From the NCBI RefSeq assembly GCF_001314875.1, contig NZ_LJZS01000011.1:1-64000 (forward strand): a stretch of 64,000 nt of DNA. Direction: 5' to 3'. Source of the DNA: Halomonas sp. HL-48. GTDB taxonomy: Bacteria; Pseudomonadota; Gammaproteobacteria; Pseudomonadales; Halomonadaceae. The position numbers and the translations under genes were made by a program. Each line of letters opens with the position of its first letter. Positions within the stretch are counted from its first letter, which is position 1. Shown piece after piece: positions 1-8,511 of the stretch. The notes beneath the pieces are model-generated. The model did no database searches. It saw only the letters and a program-made list of their open reading frames with translations, and was not told the DNA's origin.

Positions 1-843
1 TTGATCGAGAATACCGATCAGCGCTCGAAAGACTATTCAAAAATCAAAGACCAGTTTCGCCCGGCCCACGCCGACTACACCTACCACCACAAGTACGGAC
101 ACCGTGATTACCGCGGCGGTGGTCGCTCGAGCGCCCGGGAAACCGCGGTGCGCGTGGCCGCAGGCGCCATCGCCAAGCAGTACCTCGCGACACAGGGCGT
201 GCAGGTGCGCGGCTACATGAGCCAGTTGGGGCCGATCAAGATTGATTTCGGCTCCTGGGAGGCCGTCGAGGAGAATGCGTTTTTCTGCCCCGACCCGGCC
301 AAGGTTCCTGAGCTCGAGGACTACATGGATCAGCTGCGCCGCGATCAGGACTCCGTCGGGGCGGAAATTACCGTGATCGCCGACGGCGTACCGGTCGGGC
401 TTGGCGAGCCGGTATTTGATCGCCTGGATGCTGATCTGGCGCATGGTTTGATGAGCATCAATGCGGTAAAAGGGGTCGAGATTGGCGCGGGGTTTGGCTG
501 CGTTGCCCAGCGCGGCAGCGAACACCGTGACGAGATGACCCCCGAGGGTTTTCTTTCCAATCACGCCGGGGGCGTGCTGGGCGGCATTTCCAGCGGCCAG
601 CCGGTGGTGGCGCGCCTGGCGCTGAAGCCGACCTCGAGCATCACCACGCCGGGCCGTTCGATCGACGTGCACGGCCAGGCGGTCGAGGTGGTCACCAAGG
701 GGCGCCATGATCCCTGCGTGGGCATTCGGGCAACGCCGATCGCCGAAGCGATGATGGCCATTACGCTGCTCGACCACTGGTTGCGCCAGCGCGGGCAGAA
801 CGGTTCGGTAAGCGTTGATACGCCGCGCTTGATACAACGCTAG
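1..843 (+). CDS. aroC: Chorismate synthase, C-terminal part (cut by window edge)
   Basis: Last enzyme of the common aromatic pathway: it converts 5-enolpyruvylshikimate-3-phosphate to chorismate with reduced FMN. The open frame enters from outside the window, so the TTG at position 1 is an internal Leu codon, not a start. The visible 280 residues begin at the conserved LIENTDQRS segment and contain the family hallmark [12 protein letters not shown] (near visible residue 40) and the later GISSGQP and KPTSSI motifs. The family is about 360 residues long, so roughly the first 80 are missing. A PHA gene group follows on the same strand after 60 nt. Confidence 0.97.
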   Translation: MIENTDQRSKDYSKIKDQFRPAHADYTYHHKYGHRDYRGGGRSSARETAVRVAAGAIAKQYLATQGVQVRGYMSQLGPIKIDFGSWEAVEENAFFCPDPAKVPELEDYMDQLRRDQDSVGAEITVIADGVPVGLGEPVFDRLDADLAHGLMSINAVKGVEIGAGFGCVAQRGSEHRDEMTPEGFLSNHAGGVLGGISSGQPVVARLALKPTSSITTPGRSIDVHGQAVEVVTKGRHDPCVGIRATPIAEAMMAITLLDHWLRQRGQNGSVSVDTPRLIQR

Positions 844-904
844 CGGGCACGGTGTAGTTGGCATAACGCTGCTACACTCATGGGAGTTGGTTGAGGAGTT
901 GCCT

Positions 905-1300
905 ATGAAGATTAACGTTGAGTTTGATCTCACCCCCGATGAGTTCCGCCAGGCGCTGGGTCTGCCGGACGTTGAAGCGTTCCAGCAGAACCTGCTTGAG
1001 AACATTCAGCGGCAAATGGAGTCCGGTGTTGAAGGGTATGACCCCATGAGCCTGATGCGTCCCTACCTGCAGCAGCCGATGATGCAGCAGGGACTATCAC
1101 AGGGGTTGTCCAACTTCGGCACCTATCAGCAGATGATGCTGGATATGCTCAAGCAGGCCGGTAATGCCAGCAGCAATACCTCCGACGAAGAAAAGGCGAA
1201 AAGCAGCAGTAACACCTCAAGCGGATCGTCGGGCAGCAAGCCTAGCGATGCAAACGCATCGGCCTCGTCCCGCTCGAGGACCAAGCGGAAAGCGGAGTAA
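905..1300 (+). CDS. Small DUF6489-like protein upstream of phasin
   Basis: A 131-residue protein starting MKINVEFDLTPDEFRQALGLP, which matches my memory of the DUF6489 family; the function is unknown. I chose ATG 905 over the upstream in-frame TTG 887 because GAGGAG at 893-898 is ideally spaced for 905. The N-terminal half is mixed with a Met/Gln-rich stretch (residues 50-85). The last 45 residues are a low-complexity Ser/Asn/Lys tail ending in basic residues, which suggests a disordered or nucleic-acid- or granule-binding tail. Its position directly before phasin and PHA synthase hints at a role in granule biology, which is inference only. Confidence 0.75.
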   Translation: MKINVEFDLTPDEFRQALGLPDVEAFQQNLLENIQRQMESGVEGYDPMSLMRPYLQQPMMQQGLSQGLSNFGTYQQMMLDMLKQAGNASSNTSDEEKAKSSSNTSSGSSGSKPSDANASASSRSRTKRKAE

Positions 1301-1382
1301 TGCGGCGAAGGGGGCACGACTAAAGCAGTAACGTCGTGACCGTCGGTGTGGTTGCAAAGCACCCCGTCAATCATTACTCTTT

Positions 1383-1396
1383 TTGCAGTGCAGCAA
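1383..1396. promoter_or_regulatory. Candidate PhaR-type TGC-rich operator upstream of phasin
   Basis: The 156 bp gap between the DUF6489-like gene and phasin contains TTGCAGTGCAGCAA, an imperfect inverted repeat (TTGC...GCAA) followed at once by TTTGC, with a related TTGCAAAGCA some 30 bp upstream. PhaR, the repressor of phasin genes, is known to bind TGC-rich sites in other PHA producers. No phaR gene is in the window, so the assignment is inference. Confidence 0.3.
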
Positions 1397-1456
1397 TTTG
1401 CGTTTATGTGAGTCGCTCAAGGCTCATGCCAAGGAACGAAAAGAGGAGCAGAAACG

Positions 1457-1867
1457 ATGCAAGATAAAATGATGGACGCCTTCAACGCCCAGACACGCCA
1501 GATGTTCGAGCCCATGCGCAAGATCAACTCGCTGATGCTCAACAACATGGAAAAAATGACTCAGTACCAGCTGGAAGCGATGAAGCGCTACAGCCAGATG
1601 GGGACTGAACGTATCCGCAACGCTACCGATGTGCAGGATGCGGAAAGCCTGCGCGACTTCGGCACCCAGCAGGCAGCGATGATGAACGAGCTGTCCCAGC
1701 AGATGCAGGAAGACGCCCGCGTTATGAGCGAGATGAGCCTCGAGTTCAAAGCGGAAATGGAAAAACTTTTTGGCGAAGCGGGCAAGCAGATGGCCGACCA
1801 GGCCAGCTCCGCCGCGAAAGGTGAACAGCCCGCCAAGGCGAGCAGCCAGTCGTCGCGCAAGAGCTAA
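1457..1867 (+). CDS. phaP: Phasin, PHA granule surface protein
   Basis: A 136-residue, almost wholly helical, Met/Gln/Glu-rich protein of the phasin family. Phasins coat polyhydroxyalkanoate granules and control their number and size. The helix-rich core spans residues 5-115 without Cys, and the last 20 residues form an Ala/Ser/Lys tail typical of phasins. AGAGGAG sits just upstream of the ATG. The gene lies 109 bp before phaC on the same strand, the usual phaP-phaC arrangement in Halomonas. Assignment rests on composition, length and context; sequence conservation in this family is low. Confidence 0.88.
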   Translation: MQDKMMDAFNAQTRQMFEPMRKINSLMLNNMEKMTQYQLEAMKRYSQMGTERIRNATDVQDAESLRDFGTQQAAMMNELSQQMQEDARVMSEMSLEFKAEMEKLFGEAGKQMADQASSAAKGEQPAKASSQSSRKS

Positions 1868-1976
1868 TACCCCTATATCGCGGCGCCCAAGGGCGCCGCG
1901 CCTCATTTTGAGCCCTTGATTACCTGCCATCCTACGGGCTGCGTAAGCGTTGCCGCGCCGGTAAAGGAGAACGAAG

Positions 1977-3830
1977 ATGTCAGCAGAGTGGGAATTACCG
2001 CCCCATGGCCTTTCTCAAGAAGAGCTGGACGCGTGGAACGCGCAGCTAAAAGATATTGGTGAGCAGTATCAAGGTCTCATGCAGGATCTGTTATCGCGGA
2101 TTGCACCGAGCGAAGCGGCCGACTCGATTTATAGTGACATGCGGGAAAGCTTCGAGGCCGGCGCGCAGGCGCTGATGCAGAACCCGACGCTGCTGTGGGA
2201 GACCCAGTCGCGCCTGCTGCAGGATCAGTGGCTTTTGTGGCAGCAGGGCATGCGGGCCATGGCCGGAGAAGAAGTGGCGCCATTGGTGATGCCTGATAAA
2301 GGCGACCGGCGTTTCAAGGACGAGGCCTGGACCCAGGAACCCCACTTCATGGCCATCATGCAGCAGTACCTGCTGTTTTCGCAGATGGTGGATGAGCTGG
2401 TGGACAGCCTGAGCGGGATGGACGAGACCCATCAGCGCAACCTGGCCTTTTATGCCCGCCAGGTGGTCAACGCCATGTCGCCGACCAACTTTGTCTCGAC
2501 GAATCCTGAAGTCATGCGTCGCACCCTGGAAACCAAGGGCCAGAACCTGGTCGAGGGGCTCGAGCGCCTGCGCGAGGACCTGGCCAATTCAGCCGAAGGC
2601 ATCAATGTCCGCATGACCGACCGCAGCGCCTTTGGCGTGGGCGAGAACCTTGCCGTCACCCCAGGGGCCGTGGTGTATGAAAATGAGCTGATCCAGCTGA
2701 TCCAGTACACGCCGACCACCGAAAAGACCTATAAGACGCCGCTGCTGGTCGTGCCGCCGTGGATCAACAAGTACTACGTGCTTGATCTCCGCCAGGAAAA
2801 CTCGATGATGAAGTGGCTGGTCGACCAGGGACATAGCGTGTTCCTGATTTCCTGGCGTAACCCCGGCCCGGAGCAGCATGATATAACCTGGGCCGATTAT
2901 GTGCAGATGGGGCCGATTGCTGCCATGGAGGCCATTGAGAAGGCCTGCGGCGAGAAGTCGGTCAACCTGTTGAGCTACTGCGTCGGTGGCACACTTGCGG
3001 CGTCAACCGTGGCCTATCTGACCAGCACGCGGCGCGGTCGCAAGGTGAAATCGGTCACCTATATGGCAACGCTTCAGGACTTCCGGGACCCCGGCGATAT
3101 CGGCGTGTTCCTCAACGAGCGCGTGGTCGAAGGCCTTGAAGAGACCATGCAGATGAAAGGCTATCTGGACGGCCGTTCGATGGCCTACACCTTCAATCTG
3201 CTGCGCGAAAACGATCTGTTCTGGTCGTTCTACGTCAACAATTACCTGAAAGGCGAAACCCCGGCGGCGTTCGATCTGCTCTACTGGAATACCGACGGCA
3301 CCAACCTGCCCGCCGGCACCCATGCCTGGTACCTGCGCCACATGTACCTGGAGAACAAGCTGGTCGAGCCCGGTGGTATCGAGCTTGACGGGGTGAAGAT
3401 CGATCTCAGGAAAATATCGGCGCCGAGTTACTTCGTTTCGGCCAAGGAAGACCATATCGCCAAGTGGAACAGCACCTATTATGGCGCCTTGCTGCCCAAG
3501 GGGCCGTCCACCTTTGTGTTGGGGGGCTCCGGGCATATTGCCGGCATCGTCAACCCGCCCCATAAGCAAAAATATGGCTACTGGACCAACGATGAGCTGC
3601 CGGACAGCCACGAGGCCTGGCTGGAAGGGGCGACGTTTAACGAAGGCTCCTGGTGGCCCCATTGGCAGACCTGGATTACCGAGAACGGCTATGCCGATCC
3701 GGACCCGAAAAAGATGGTCGCCGCGCGCACCCCGGGTGAAGGCGAGCTTGAGGTGATCGAGCCGGCTCCCGGGCGCTATGTCAAAACCACAATTCCAGAG
3801 GTGCTGGGCGAAATACCTGAGGTTTCCTGA
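1977..3830 (+). CDS. phaC: Class I poly(3-hydroxyalkanoate) synthase
   Basis: Polymerises (R)-3-hydroxyacyl-CoA into PHA at the granule surface. The 617-residue protein has an N-terminal PhaC_N region (about residues 90-290) and an alpha/beta-hydrolase catalytic domain. The nucleophile lies in SYCVGG with Cys335, and the other triad members are Asp492 (SAKEDHIAKW) and His520 (GSGHIAG). Their spacing agrees with the Cupriavidus enzyme (C319, D480, H508). The Ser at the first position of the box, where most enzymes have Gly, is the modified lipase box reported for Halomonas PhaC. Start ATG is preceded by AAAGGAGAACGA. A terminator lies 28 bp after the stop. Confidence 0.97.
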   Translation: MSAEWELPPHGLSQEELDAWNAQLKDIGEQYQGLMQDLLSRIAPSEAADSIYSDMRESFEAGAQALMQNPTLLWETQSRLLQDQWLLWQQGMRAMAGEEVAPLVMPDKGDRRFKDEAWTQEPHFMAIMQQYLLFSQMVDELVDSLSGMDETHQRNLAFYARQVVNAMSPTNFVSTNPEVMRRTLETKGQNLVEGLERLREDLANSAEGINVRMTDRSAFGVGENLAVTPGAVVYENELIQLIQYTPTTEKTYKTPLLVVPPWINKYYVLDLRQENSMMKWLVDQGHSVFLISWRNPGPEQHDITWADYVQMGPIAAMEAIEKACGEKSVNLLSYCVGGTLAASTVAYLTSTRRGRKVKSVTYMATLQDFRDPGDIGVFLNERVVEGLEETMQMKGYLDGRSMAYTFNLLRENDLFWSFYVNNYLKGETPAAFDLLYWNTDGTNLPAGTHAWYLRHMYLENKLVEPGGIELDGVKIDLRKISAPSYFVSAKEDHIAKWNSTYYGALLPKGPSTFVLGGSGHIAGIVNPPHKQKYGYWTNDELPDSHEAWLEGATFNEGSWWPHWQTWITENGYADPDPKKMVAARTPGEGELEVIEPAPGRYVKTTIPEVLGEIPEVS

Positions 3831-3858
3831 GTAGTTCAGGTCCACCTATCTCATCAAG

Positions 3859-3885
3859 CGTCCTGCCCATCGGCAGGACGTTTTG
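3859..3885 (+). terminator. Rho-independent terminator after phaC
   Basis: A perfect 9 bp stem (CGTCCTGCC with GGCAGGACG) around a CATC loop, followed by TTTTG. It lies 28 bp downstream of the phaC stop and closes the PHA group. Confidence 0.85.
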
Positions 3886-3955
3886 CTTTGGGGGCAGCGC
3901 CGCTGGCTGACAAGATGTCGCAGTCGGGTTGCACAAACCCAGGATCCGGCTATGG

Positions 3956-3995
3956 TAGCGATGCTTCAATAAAGCTAGCGATGTTTCAATAAAGC
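3956..3995. repeat. Two tandem 20 bp units
   Basis: TAGCGATGCTTCAATAAAGC is followed directly by the same unit with a single C-to-T change. The pair lies in the gap between the phaC terminator and the copper chaperone gene, about 90 bp before its start. It may be a simple duplication or a binding site for an unknown regulator. Confidence 0.8.
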
Positions 3996-4083
3996 GTGTT
4001 GTCACCCCGTAGCGGCGTGCGTGATTTATAATGGTCAACCGGTAAAGCGGCGTTAACGCCCCTTCCTTGCATGGAGATACATC

Positions 4084-4536
4084 ATGGTAAGCAATCTCTT
4101 CACGACGTCCCGGCGCTGGGCTTGCGGTCTGGCGGTGGCGTTATTGACCGCCGGTTATGCCTACGGGCAGGACGTGCAGGTGAGCGACGCGCGGGTAAGC
4201 TTACTGCCAGGGGAGCAGCCCGGGGCCGGGTATTTCGAGCTCTACAACGCGGGCGACGAAACCCTCGTGCTTGTGGGTGCCGACAGCGATGCCTTTGAAA
4301 CCGTCGAGCTGCATGTCAGCTCGGACCAGGACGGCATGGCGCACATGCACGAGGTTGAACAGGTCGAGGTGGCTGCAGGCGAGCGCTTCGCGTTTGCCCC
4401 CAAGGGGCATCATCTGATGTTCATCGGACGCGAGAAAGTGCTGCAGGAAGGCGATGAGGTGGATGTGCAGCTTGAATTCGCCGATGACCGGCACCTGTCA
4501 GTCACGTTTGATGTGATATCCCCAGCATCGCTTTAA
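4084..4536 (+). CDS. pcuC: Periplasmic copper chaperone, PCuAC family
   Basis: A 150-residue exported protein with a signal peptide ending near residue 29 (AYGQD). It has the exact Cu(I)-binding signature of the family, H-x10-M-x21-H-x-M, at His77, Met88, His110 and Met112. PCuAC proteins deliver copper to the CuA or CuB site of cytochrome oxidase together with Sco. The sco gene follows after 25 bp on the same strand, which supports a two-gene copper-delivery unit. The mature protein is strongly acidic. Confidence 0.92.
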   Translation: MVSNLFTTSRRWACGLAVALLTAGYAYGQDVQVSDARVSLLPGEQPGAGYFELYNAGDETLVLVGADSDAFETVELHVSSDQDGMAHMHEVEQVEVAAGERFAFAPKGHHLMFIGREKVLQEGDEVDVQLEFADDRHLSVTFDVISPASL

Positions 4537-4561
4537 GCGCCTCCCAGGAAGGGTACGTCTC

Positions 4562-5140
4562 ATGAATAAAGGTCTGTTGGTGACACTCGCATTACTCGGG
4601 CTGGCTGGCTGCGCCGATACCAGCTGGCGCACGGCTGAGACCCACGAGATCATGCCGCCGCTGGATTTCTCGCTGGTCGATGAAAACGGTCAGGCGGTAG
4701 ACGCCGAGGATTACGCCGGCAAGGTCACGCTCGTCTACTTCGGCTATACCTTCTGCCCTGATGTATGCCCGATTACGCTTGCAAGGCTTGCCGGCACCTT
4801 GAACCGACTCGACGATGACGTGCGCGACGATATCCAGGTGCTGTTCATTACCGTCGACCCTGAGCGGGATACCCCCGACGTCGTCAAACGCTACACCGGC
4901 GCGTTTGGCGATGCGTTTATCGGGATTACCGGCGAAAGGGCGGAGATCGACGCGCTGACCAACCGCATGCGCGTCACCTACGAGTACGAAACGCCCAACG
5001 AGCGCGGCGACTACATCGTCAACCATACCAGCGCAGTGTTTGCGTTCGATCGCGAGGGCGAGGCCCAGTTTCTGATCCGTGACAGCCACCCGATCAATGA
5101 CGCCGTTGCCGACATCAACCGGCTGGTGACCGAAAGTTAA
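4562..5140 (+). CDS. Sco1/SenC-type copper chaperone lipoprotein
   Basis: A 192-residue thioredoxin-fold protein. The N-terminus has a lipobox (LAGC, Cys17), so it is probably anchored as a lipoprotein on the periplasmic side. Copper ligands are the FCPDVC pair, Cys65 and Cys69, and His155 in VNHTSAVF. Sco proteins load copper into, or reduce, the CuA site of cytochrome oxidase. It forms a pair with the upstream PCuAC gene. The next gene converges on it from the minus strand with only 8 bp between. Confidence 0.93.
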   Translation: MNKGLLVTLALLGLAGCADTSWRTAETHEIMPPLDFSLVDENGQAVDAEDYAGKVTLVYFGYTFCPDVCPITLARLAGTLNRLDDDVRDDIQVLFITVDPERDTPDVVKRYTGAFGDAFIGITGERAEIDALTNRMRVTYEYETPNERGDYIVNHTSAVFAFDREGEAQFLIRDSHPINDAVADINRLVTES

Positions 5141-5148
5141 GTGCTAGG

Positions 5149-5490
5149 CTACTGGCAGGCGACGGAGAGACTGCAGCGCGACTTATAGCGCCGGGAATTG
5201 ATGTCCAGGATCACGTCATCGCTTTGCGTATCGTACATGAACGACGCGTAGCCGTGATCAGAAGCGTCGGTGCGGTAAAGCCCACAAATGGTGTAGCCGT
5301 ATTGCACCTTCTGCAGCTTGGCAAGTTCGATCTCACCGGAGGTGTCGAGGGTTTGCGCCAGAGCGCGCTGTATATCCTCGTCGACATTGCTGTCGGACAT
5401 TGCCTGCCCGCCAAAGATGACAGCGCCCAGCAGTAGCGCGAGGACCAGCGGAAGCGCGACGAGCAACAGAAAGGGCCGGGAAGTCAGCAT
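5149..5490 (-). CDS. Small single-pass membrane protein of unknown function
   Basis: I do not recognise this family. From the ATG at 5490 it is 113 residues: one strongly hydrophobic segment (about residues 6-26), then a soluble, probably periplasmic domain with Cys at about residues 69, 105 and 111. A longer frame runs upstream to 5574, but that start would overlap the end of lnt and no ribosome site supports it. It lies 58 bp downstream of lnt on the same strand. Its coding status is reasonable but not certain. Confidence 0.6.
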   Translation of the reverse strand: MLTSRPFLLLVALPLVLALLLGAVIFGGQAMSDSNVDEDIQRALAQTLDTSGEIELAKLQKVQYGYTICGLYRTDASDHGYASFMYDTQSDDVILDINSRRYKSRCSLSVACQ

Positions 5491-5518
5491 GGCAGTACCT
5501 GTAACAGCGTTATCGACA

Positions 5519-5539
5519 CCCGGCCGCATGCCGGCCGGG
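5519..5539 (-). terminator. GC-rich stem-loop downstream of lnt
   Basis: CCCGGCC and GGCCGGG form a 7 bp stem with a 7 nt loop in the 58 bp between the lnt stop and the small membrane gene. No T-run follows on the minus strand, so it may only attenuate or protect the transcript. Confidence 0.35.
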
Positions 5540-5548
5540 ATGGCTAGT

Positions 5549-7015
5549 TTACCGTCGGCGAGCCTTGGGCACACCCACCAGGACCATGAGTGCGGCTAAA
5601 AGCCACATCGGCCAGCTGCCCATGCGGGTAAACGGTGTTAACCCTTCCATGGCGTAGAACTCGCCGGTCAGCGAGGTGGTTTCAAACTGCGGTGCGCGCT
5701 CGACGATATCGCCCTGGGCGTCGATGATCGCGGTAATACCGTTGCTGGTCGTGCGCACCACGTAACGGCCATTTTCCAGTGCTCGCAGGCGTGCCATTTG
5801 CAGGTGCTGGTGAGGCCCGATCGAGGCGCCAAACCAGGTGTCGTTGGAAAGCGTCATCAGTACGCCGCTGTCCTTGGCGCGGTTGGCCACCAGCTGCGGA
5901 TAGATGATTTCGTAGCAGATGGCGTTGCCAATGCTCACCCCGGCTGCCTGCATGGGGGCTTGATCCGACTCGCCTTTGGCAAAGCTCGACATGGGCAGGT
6001 TAAAGAAGTCGATGGCGCCGCGCAGCATACTCTCCAGCGGCAGGTACTCGCCAAACGGCACCAGGTGCTCTTTTTGATAGCTGCCCTCGACATCGCCCAC
6101 GCCCACCACGCTGTTGAAGTAGCGATTGTCGATATCGCGCTGGACCACACCCGTCACCAGCGCCGTGTCGGTGGGTAAGTTGCTTTGTACCCGCTCAAGC
6201 ACCGGGCGCGCCTGGGTTTCCATCATTGGCAGGGCGGTCTCCGGCCAGACGATCAGGTCGACCTCGTCGGCGACCTCGCGGGTCAGGTCGCTGTAGGTGT
6301 TGGCGGCGTTGCGCTGGCCTTCGGGGGTCCATTTCTGCAGTTGGGGAAGGTTGCCCTGCAGCAATGCCACCCGCGTGGGGGTTTCGACCGGCGTGGTCCA
6401 CTGCGAGGGTAGCGCCAGTGGCACCAGCCAGATGGCGGCCAGCGGGGCCAGCGTCCACCATTGACGGCGCAGCAGTAGCGTCGCGCCCAGCGCCCCGCTC
6501 AGCGCGACCAGCAGAGACAGCAGGTACACGCCGCCAAGCGGCGCCCAGCCGGCCAGCGGCGAGTCCACATAGCCCGAGCCGAGCAATAGCCAGGGAAAAC
6601 CGGTGAATAGGTAGGTGCGCAGCACTTCGCCCAGTACCCAGGCGCCGGCGAAAGTGACCAGCGCCAGCCGCGGGCCGGTAAAGCGCCGGTAGAGCCATAG
6701 CGTGCCGGCAAAGAACAGCGCCAGAACGCAGACAAACAGTGCGGTGAGAAACAGCGCGAGCGGCACGCCGGTATAGCCGTAGTCGTGAATCGACACGTAG
6801 ACCCAGGAAGCACCGGTACCGAAGAGCGCGACCCCGTAGCACCAGCCCTTCAGAGCGGCCTGGGCGGGGGTCAATTGATGAAGGCCTGCAAACATCAGGC
6901 CGGCGGCCACCGGGCCCAGCCACCAGAGCTCGAACGGCGAGGCGGTAAGCGTGGTAAAACCGCCGGCCAGCAAGGCGGCGATGAGCTGTTGATACACAGC
7001 GGGAATGCTCCCCAT
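5549..7015 (-). CDS. lnt: Apolipoprotein N-acyltransferase
   Basis: Transfers an acyl chain to the N-terminal Cys of apolipoproteins in the inner membrane, the last step of lipoprotein maturation. The 488-residue protein has about six membrane segments in the first 205 residues, a periplasmic nitrilase domain (about 213-460) and a final membrane helix. The catalytic triad is Glu259 (WPETALP), Lys315 (KEHLVPFGEYLP) and Cys367 (ICYEIIYP), matching E267, K335 and C387 in E. coli. It ends the miaB-phoH-ybeY-corC-lnt block, 49 bp after corC. Confidence 0.96.
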   Translation of the reverse strand: MGSIPAVYQQLIAALLAGGFTTLTASPFELWWLGPVAAGLMFAGLHQLTPAQAALKGWCYGVALFGTGASWVYVSIHDYGYTGVPLALFLTALFVCVLALFFAGTLWLYRRFTGPRLALVTFAGAWVLGEVLRTYLFTGFPWLLLGSGYVDSPLAGWAPLGGVYLLSLLVALSGALGATLLLRRQWWTLAPLAAIWLVPLALPSQWTTPVETPTRVALLQGNLPQLQKWTPEGQRNAANTYSDLTREVADEVDLIVWPETALPMMETQARPVLERVQSNLPTDTALVTGVVQRDIDNRYFNSVVGVGDVEGSYQKEHLVPFGEYLPLESMLRGAIDFFNLPMSSFAKGESDQAPMQAAGVSIGNAICYEIIYPQLVANRAKDSGVLMTLSNDTWFGASIGPHQHLQMARLRALENGRYVVRTTSNGITAIIDAQGDIVERAPQFETTSLTGEFYAMEGLTPFTRMGSWPMWLLAALMVLVGVPKARRR

Positions 7016-7064
7016 GGCGAGATATCCTATCTAGCGAATGTCCTGGACGTTGAAGGCGTGTTGG

Positions 7065-7955
7065 TTAGTCGTCTTCCTGATCGTCGTCGCTGCTGTCTGG
7101 GCGTTGTTCCCGGTAGGCTTCGAGTAAGCGGATGCGGCGGTTGTCGGCATTGAGTACTTCGAATCGCCAGCCGCCGAGGTGAGTATGCTCGCCGCGCTGG
7201 GGCAGGTGACCAAACTGCTGCATCACCAGCCCGCCGATGGTATCGAACTCATCGTCGGAGAACTGGGTGTCGAAGTGCTCGTTGAAGTCGTCGATGGTCG
7301 TTAGCGCGCGGATGGCATAGTGGCCGTTGTCGAGCTCACGGATGTCCTCTTCCTCGTCGGCATCGTGCTCATCCTCGATGTTGCCGACGATCTGTTCGAG
7401 GATATCCTCGATGGTGATGATGCCTGCCGTGCCGCCGTATTCGTCGACTACCACGGCCATATGGTTGTGGGTATCGCGGAATTCCTTCAGCAGGCTGTTG
7501 AGTCGCTTGGACTCGGGGATAAACATCGCCGAGCGGACGATATCATCCAACTGAAAGGCATCGCGTTCGGCCTGGGTCTGCGAGAGCAGCGGCAGCAGGT
7601 CCTTGACCAGCAGGATGCCTTTGACGTCGTCAAGGTTTTCGCCAATCACTGGATAGCGCGAATGGCCGGTTTCCTGAATCAGCGCCAGATACTCTTCGCT
7701 GGTCTGATCGAGGGTGATGGCCGAGATCTGCGAGCGAGGAATGAGGATTTCGCGCACCTGCTGATCGCTGATTTCCAGGGCGCCTTCGATGATCATGATG
7801 GCGTCCTGGTCGAGCTTCAAACGCCCCGCGGCGTGGCGCAAAAATTCCAGTAACTCATCGCGTGAGCTGGGTTCGTCGTTGTCGCCGGAAAGGGCACCAA
7901 AGAGTTTCTCGAGCCAGGATCGTTGATTGGCGTTGCTCGATCGGTCTTCGCTCAT
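7065..7955 (-). CDS. corC: CorC/HlyC-type CBS-domain protein
   Basis: A 296-residue cytosolic protein with two CBS domains (about residues 70-195) and a C-terminal transporter-associated domain (about 205-285). No DUF21 membrane region is present, as in E. coli CorC (YbeX), which is linked to Mg/Co efflux and, with YbeY, to ribosome metabolism. Both ends are rich in Asp and Glu. The gene sits between ybeY and lnt in the conserved enterobacterial order. Confidence 0.93.
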   Translation of the reverse strand: MSEDRSSNANQRSWLEKLFGALSGDNDEPSSRDELLEFLRHAAGRLKLDQDAIMIIEGALEISDQQVREILIPRSQISAITLDQTSEEYLALIQETGHSRYPVIGENLDDVKGILLVKDLLPLLSQTQAERDAFQLDDIVRSAMFIPESKRLNSLLKEFRDTHNHMAVVVDEYGGTAGIITIEDILEQIVGNIEDEHDADEEEDIRELDNGHYAIRALTTIDDFNEHFDTQFSDDEFDTIGGLVMQQFGHLPQRGEHTHLGGWRFEVLNADNRRIRLLEAYREQRPDSSDDDQEDD

Positions 7956-8049
7956 GCGGGTAATCTCTTGTTGACGGACTCAGATGGAGTGACATGCAGG
8001 GATGTTTTATCACTGACCGGGGTCGCGATACCAGTTCGGGGCATGGACA

Positions 8050-8511
8050 TTAAGTCGCATAGGGGTCAGCAATGCCCAGAGCCGCAAGCAGAACGCGCTC
8101 GCATTGCTCCATTGCCTTGGCCTCGTCGTCGTCCATGTGGTCATAGCCAAGCAGGTGAAGGGTGCCGTGAATCACCATATGTGCGTAATGATGCTCGAGG
8201 GTCTTGTGCTGCTCCTCGGCTTCGCGGGCGACCACGGTGTGGCAGATCACCAGATCGCCGAGTAGCGGCAGCGTCATCCCCGGTGGGTTCTCGAACGGGA
8301 ACGAGAGCACGTTGGTGGGCTTGTCCTTGCCGCGGTAATCGCGGTTCAACGCCTGGCTTTCGCAAGCGTCGACAAAGCGAATCGTCAGCTCCTGACGCGC
8401 CTCGTCGGGATGCCCGGCCAGCACATCGCTCACCCAGCGGGTAAGCTGCGCCTGGCTGGGCAGGTCCTGGTCGTCGATGGCCGTCTGACGGTCGATCACG
8501 ATGTCGCTCAT
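8050..8511 (-). CDS. ybeY: Endoribonuclease YbeY, rRNA maturation factor
   Basis: A metal-dependent single-strand RNase involved in 16S rRNA 3'-end maturation and 70S quality control. The 153-residue protein has the zinc signature H-x3-H-x5-H at His115, His119 and His125 in [11 protein letters not shown]. Its start overlaps the phoH stop by 4 nt (ATGA at 8508-8511), so translation is probably coupled. Confidence 0.96.
   Translation of the reverse strand: MSDIVIDRQTAIDDQDLPSQAQLTRWVSDVLAGHPDEARQELTIRFVDACESQALNRDYRGKDKPTNVLSFPFENPPGMTLPLLGDLVICHTVVAREAEEQHKTLEHHYAHMVIHGTLHLLGYDHMDDDEAKAMEQCERVLLAALGIADPYAT

Noticed and set aside
37-1005. Long minus-strand open frame opposite aroC
   Set aside because: It is a shadow of aroC in GC-rich DNA; it has no recognisable domain or ribosome site and crosses two real genes. 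The same applies to other long antisense frames, for example opposite apeB (14603-15652), prfA (26129-27175) and the RND permease (40005-41249).
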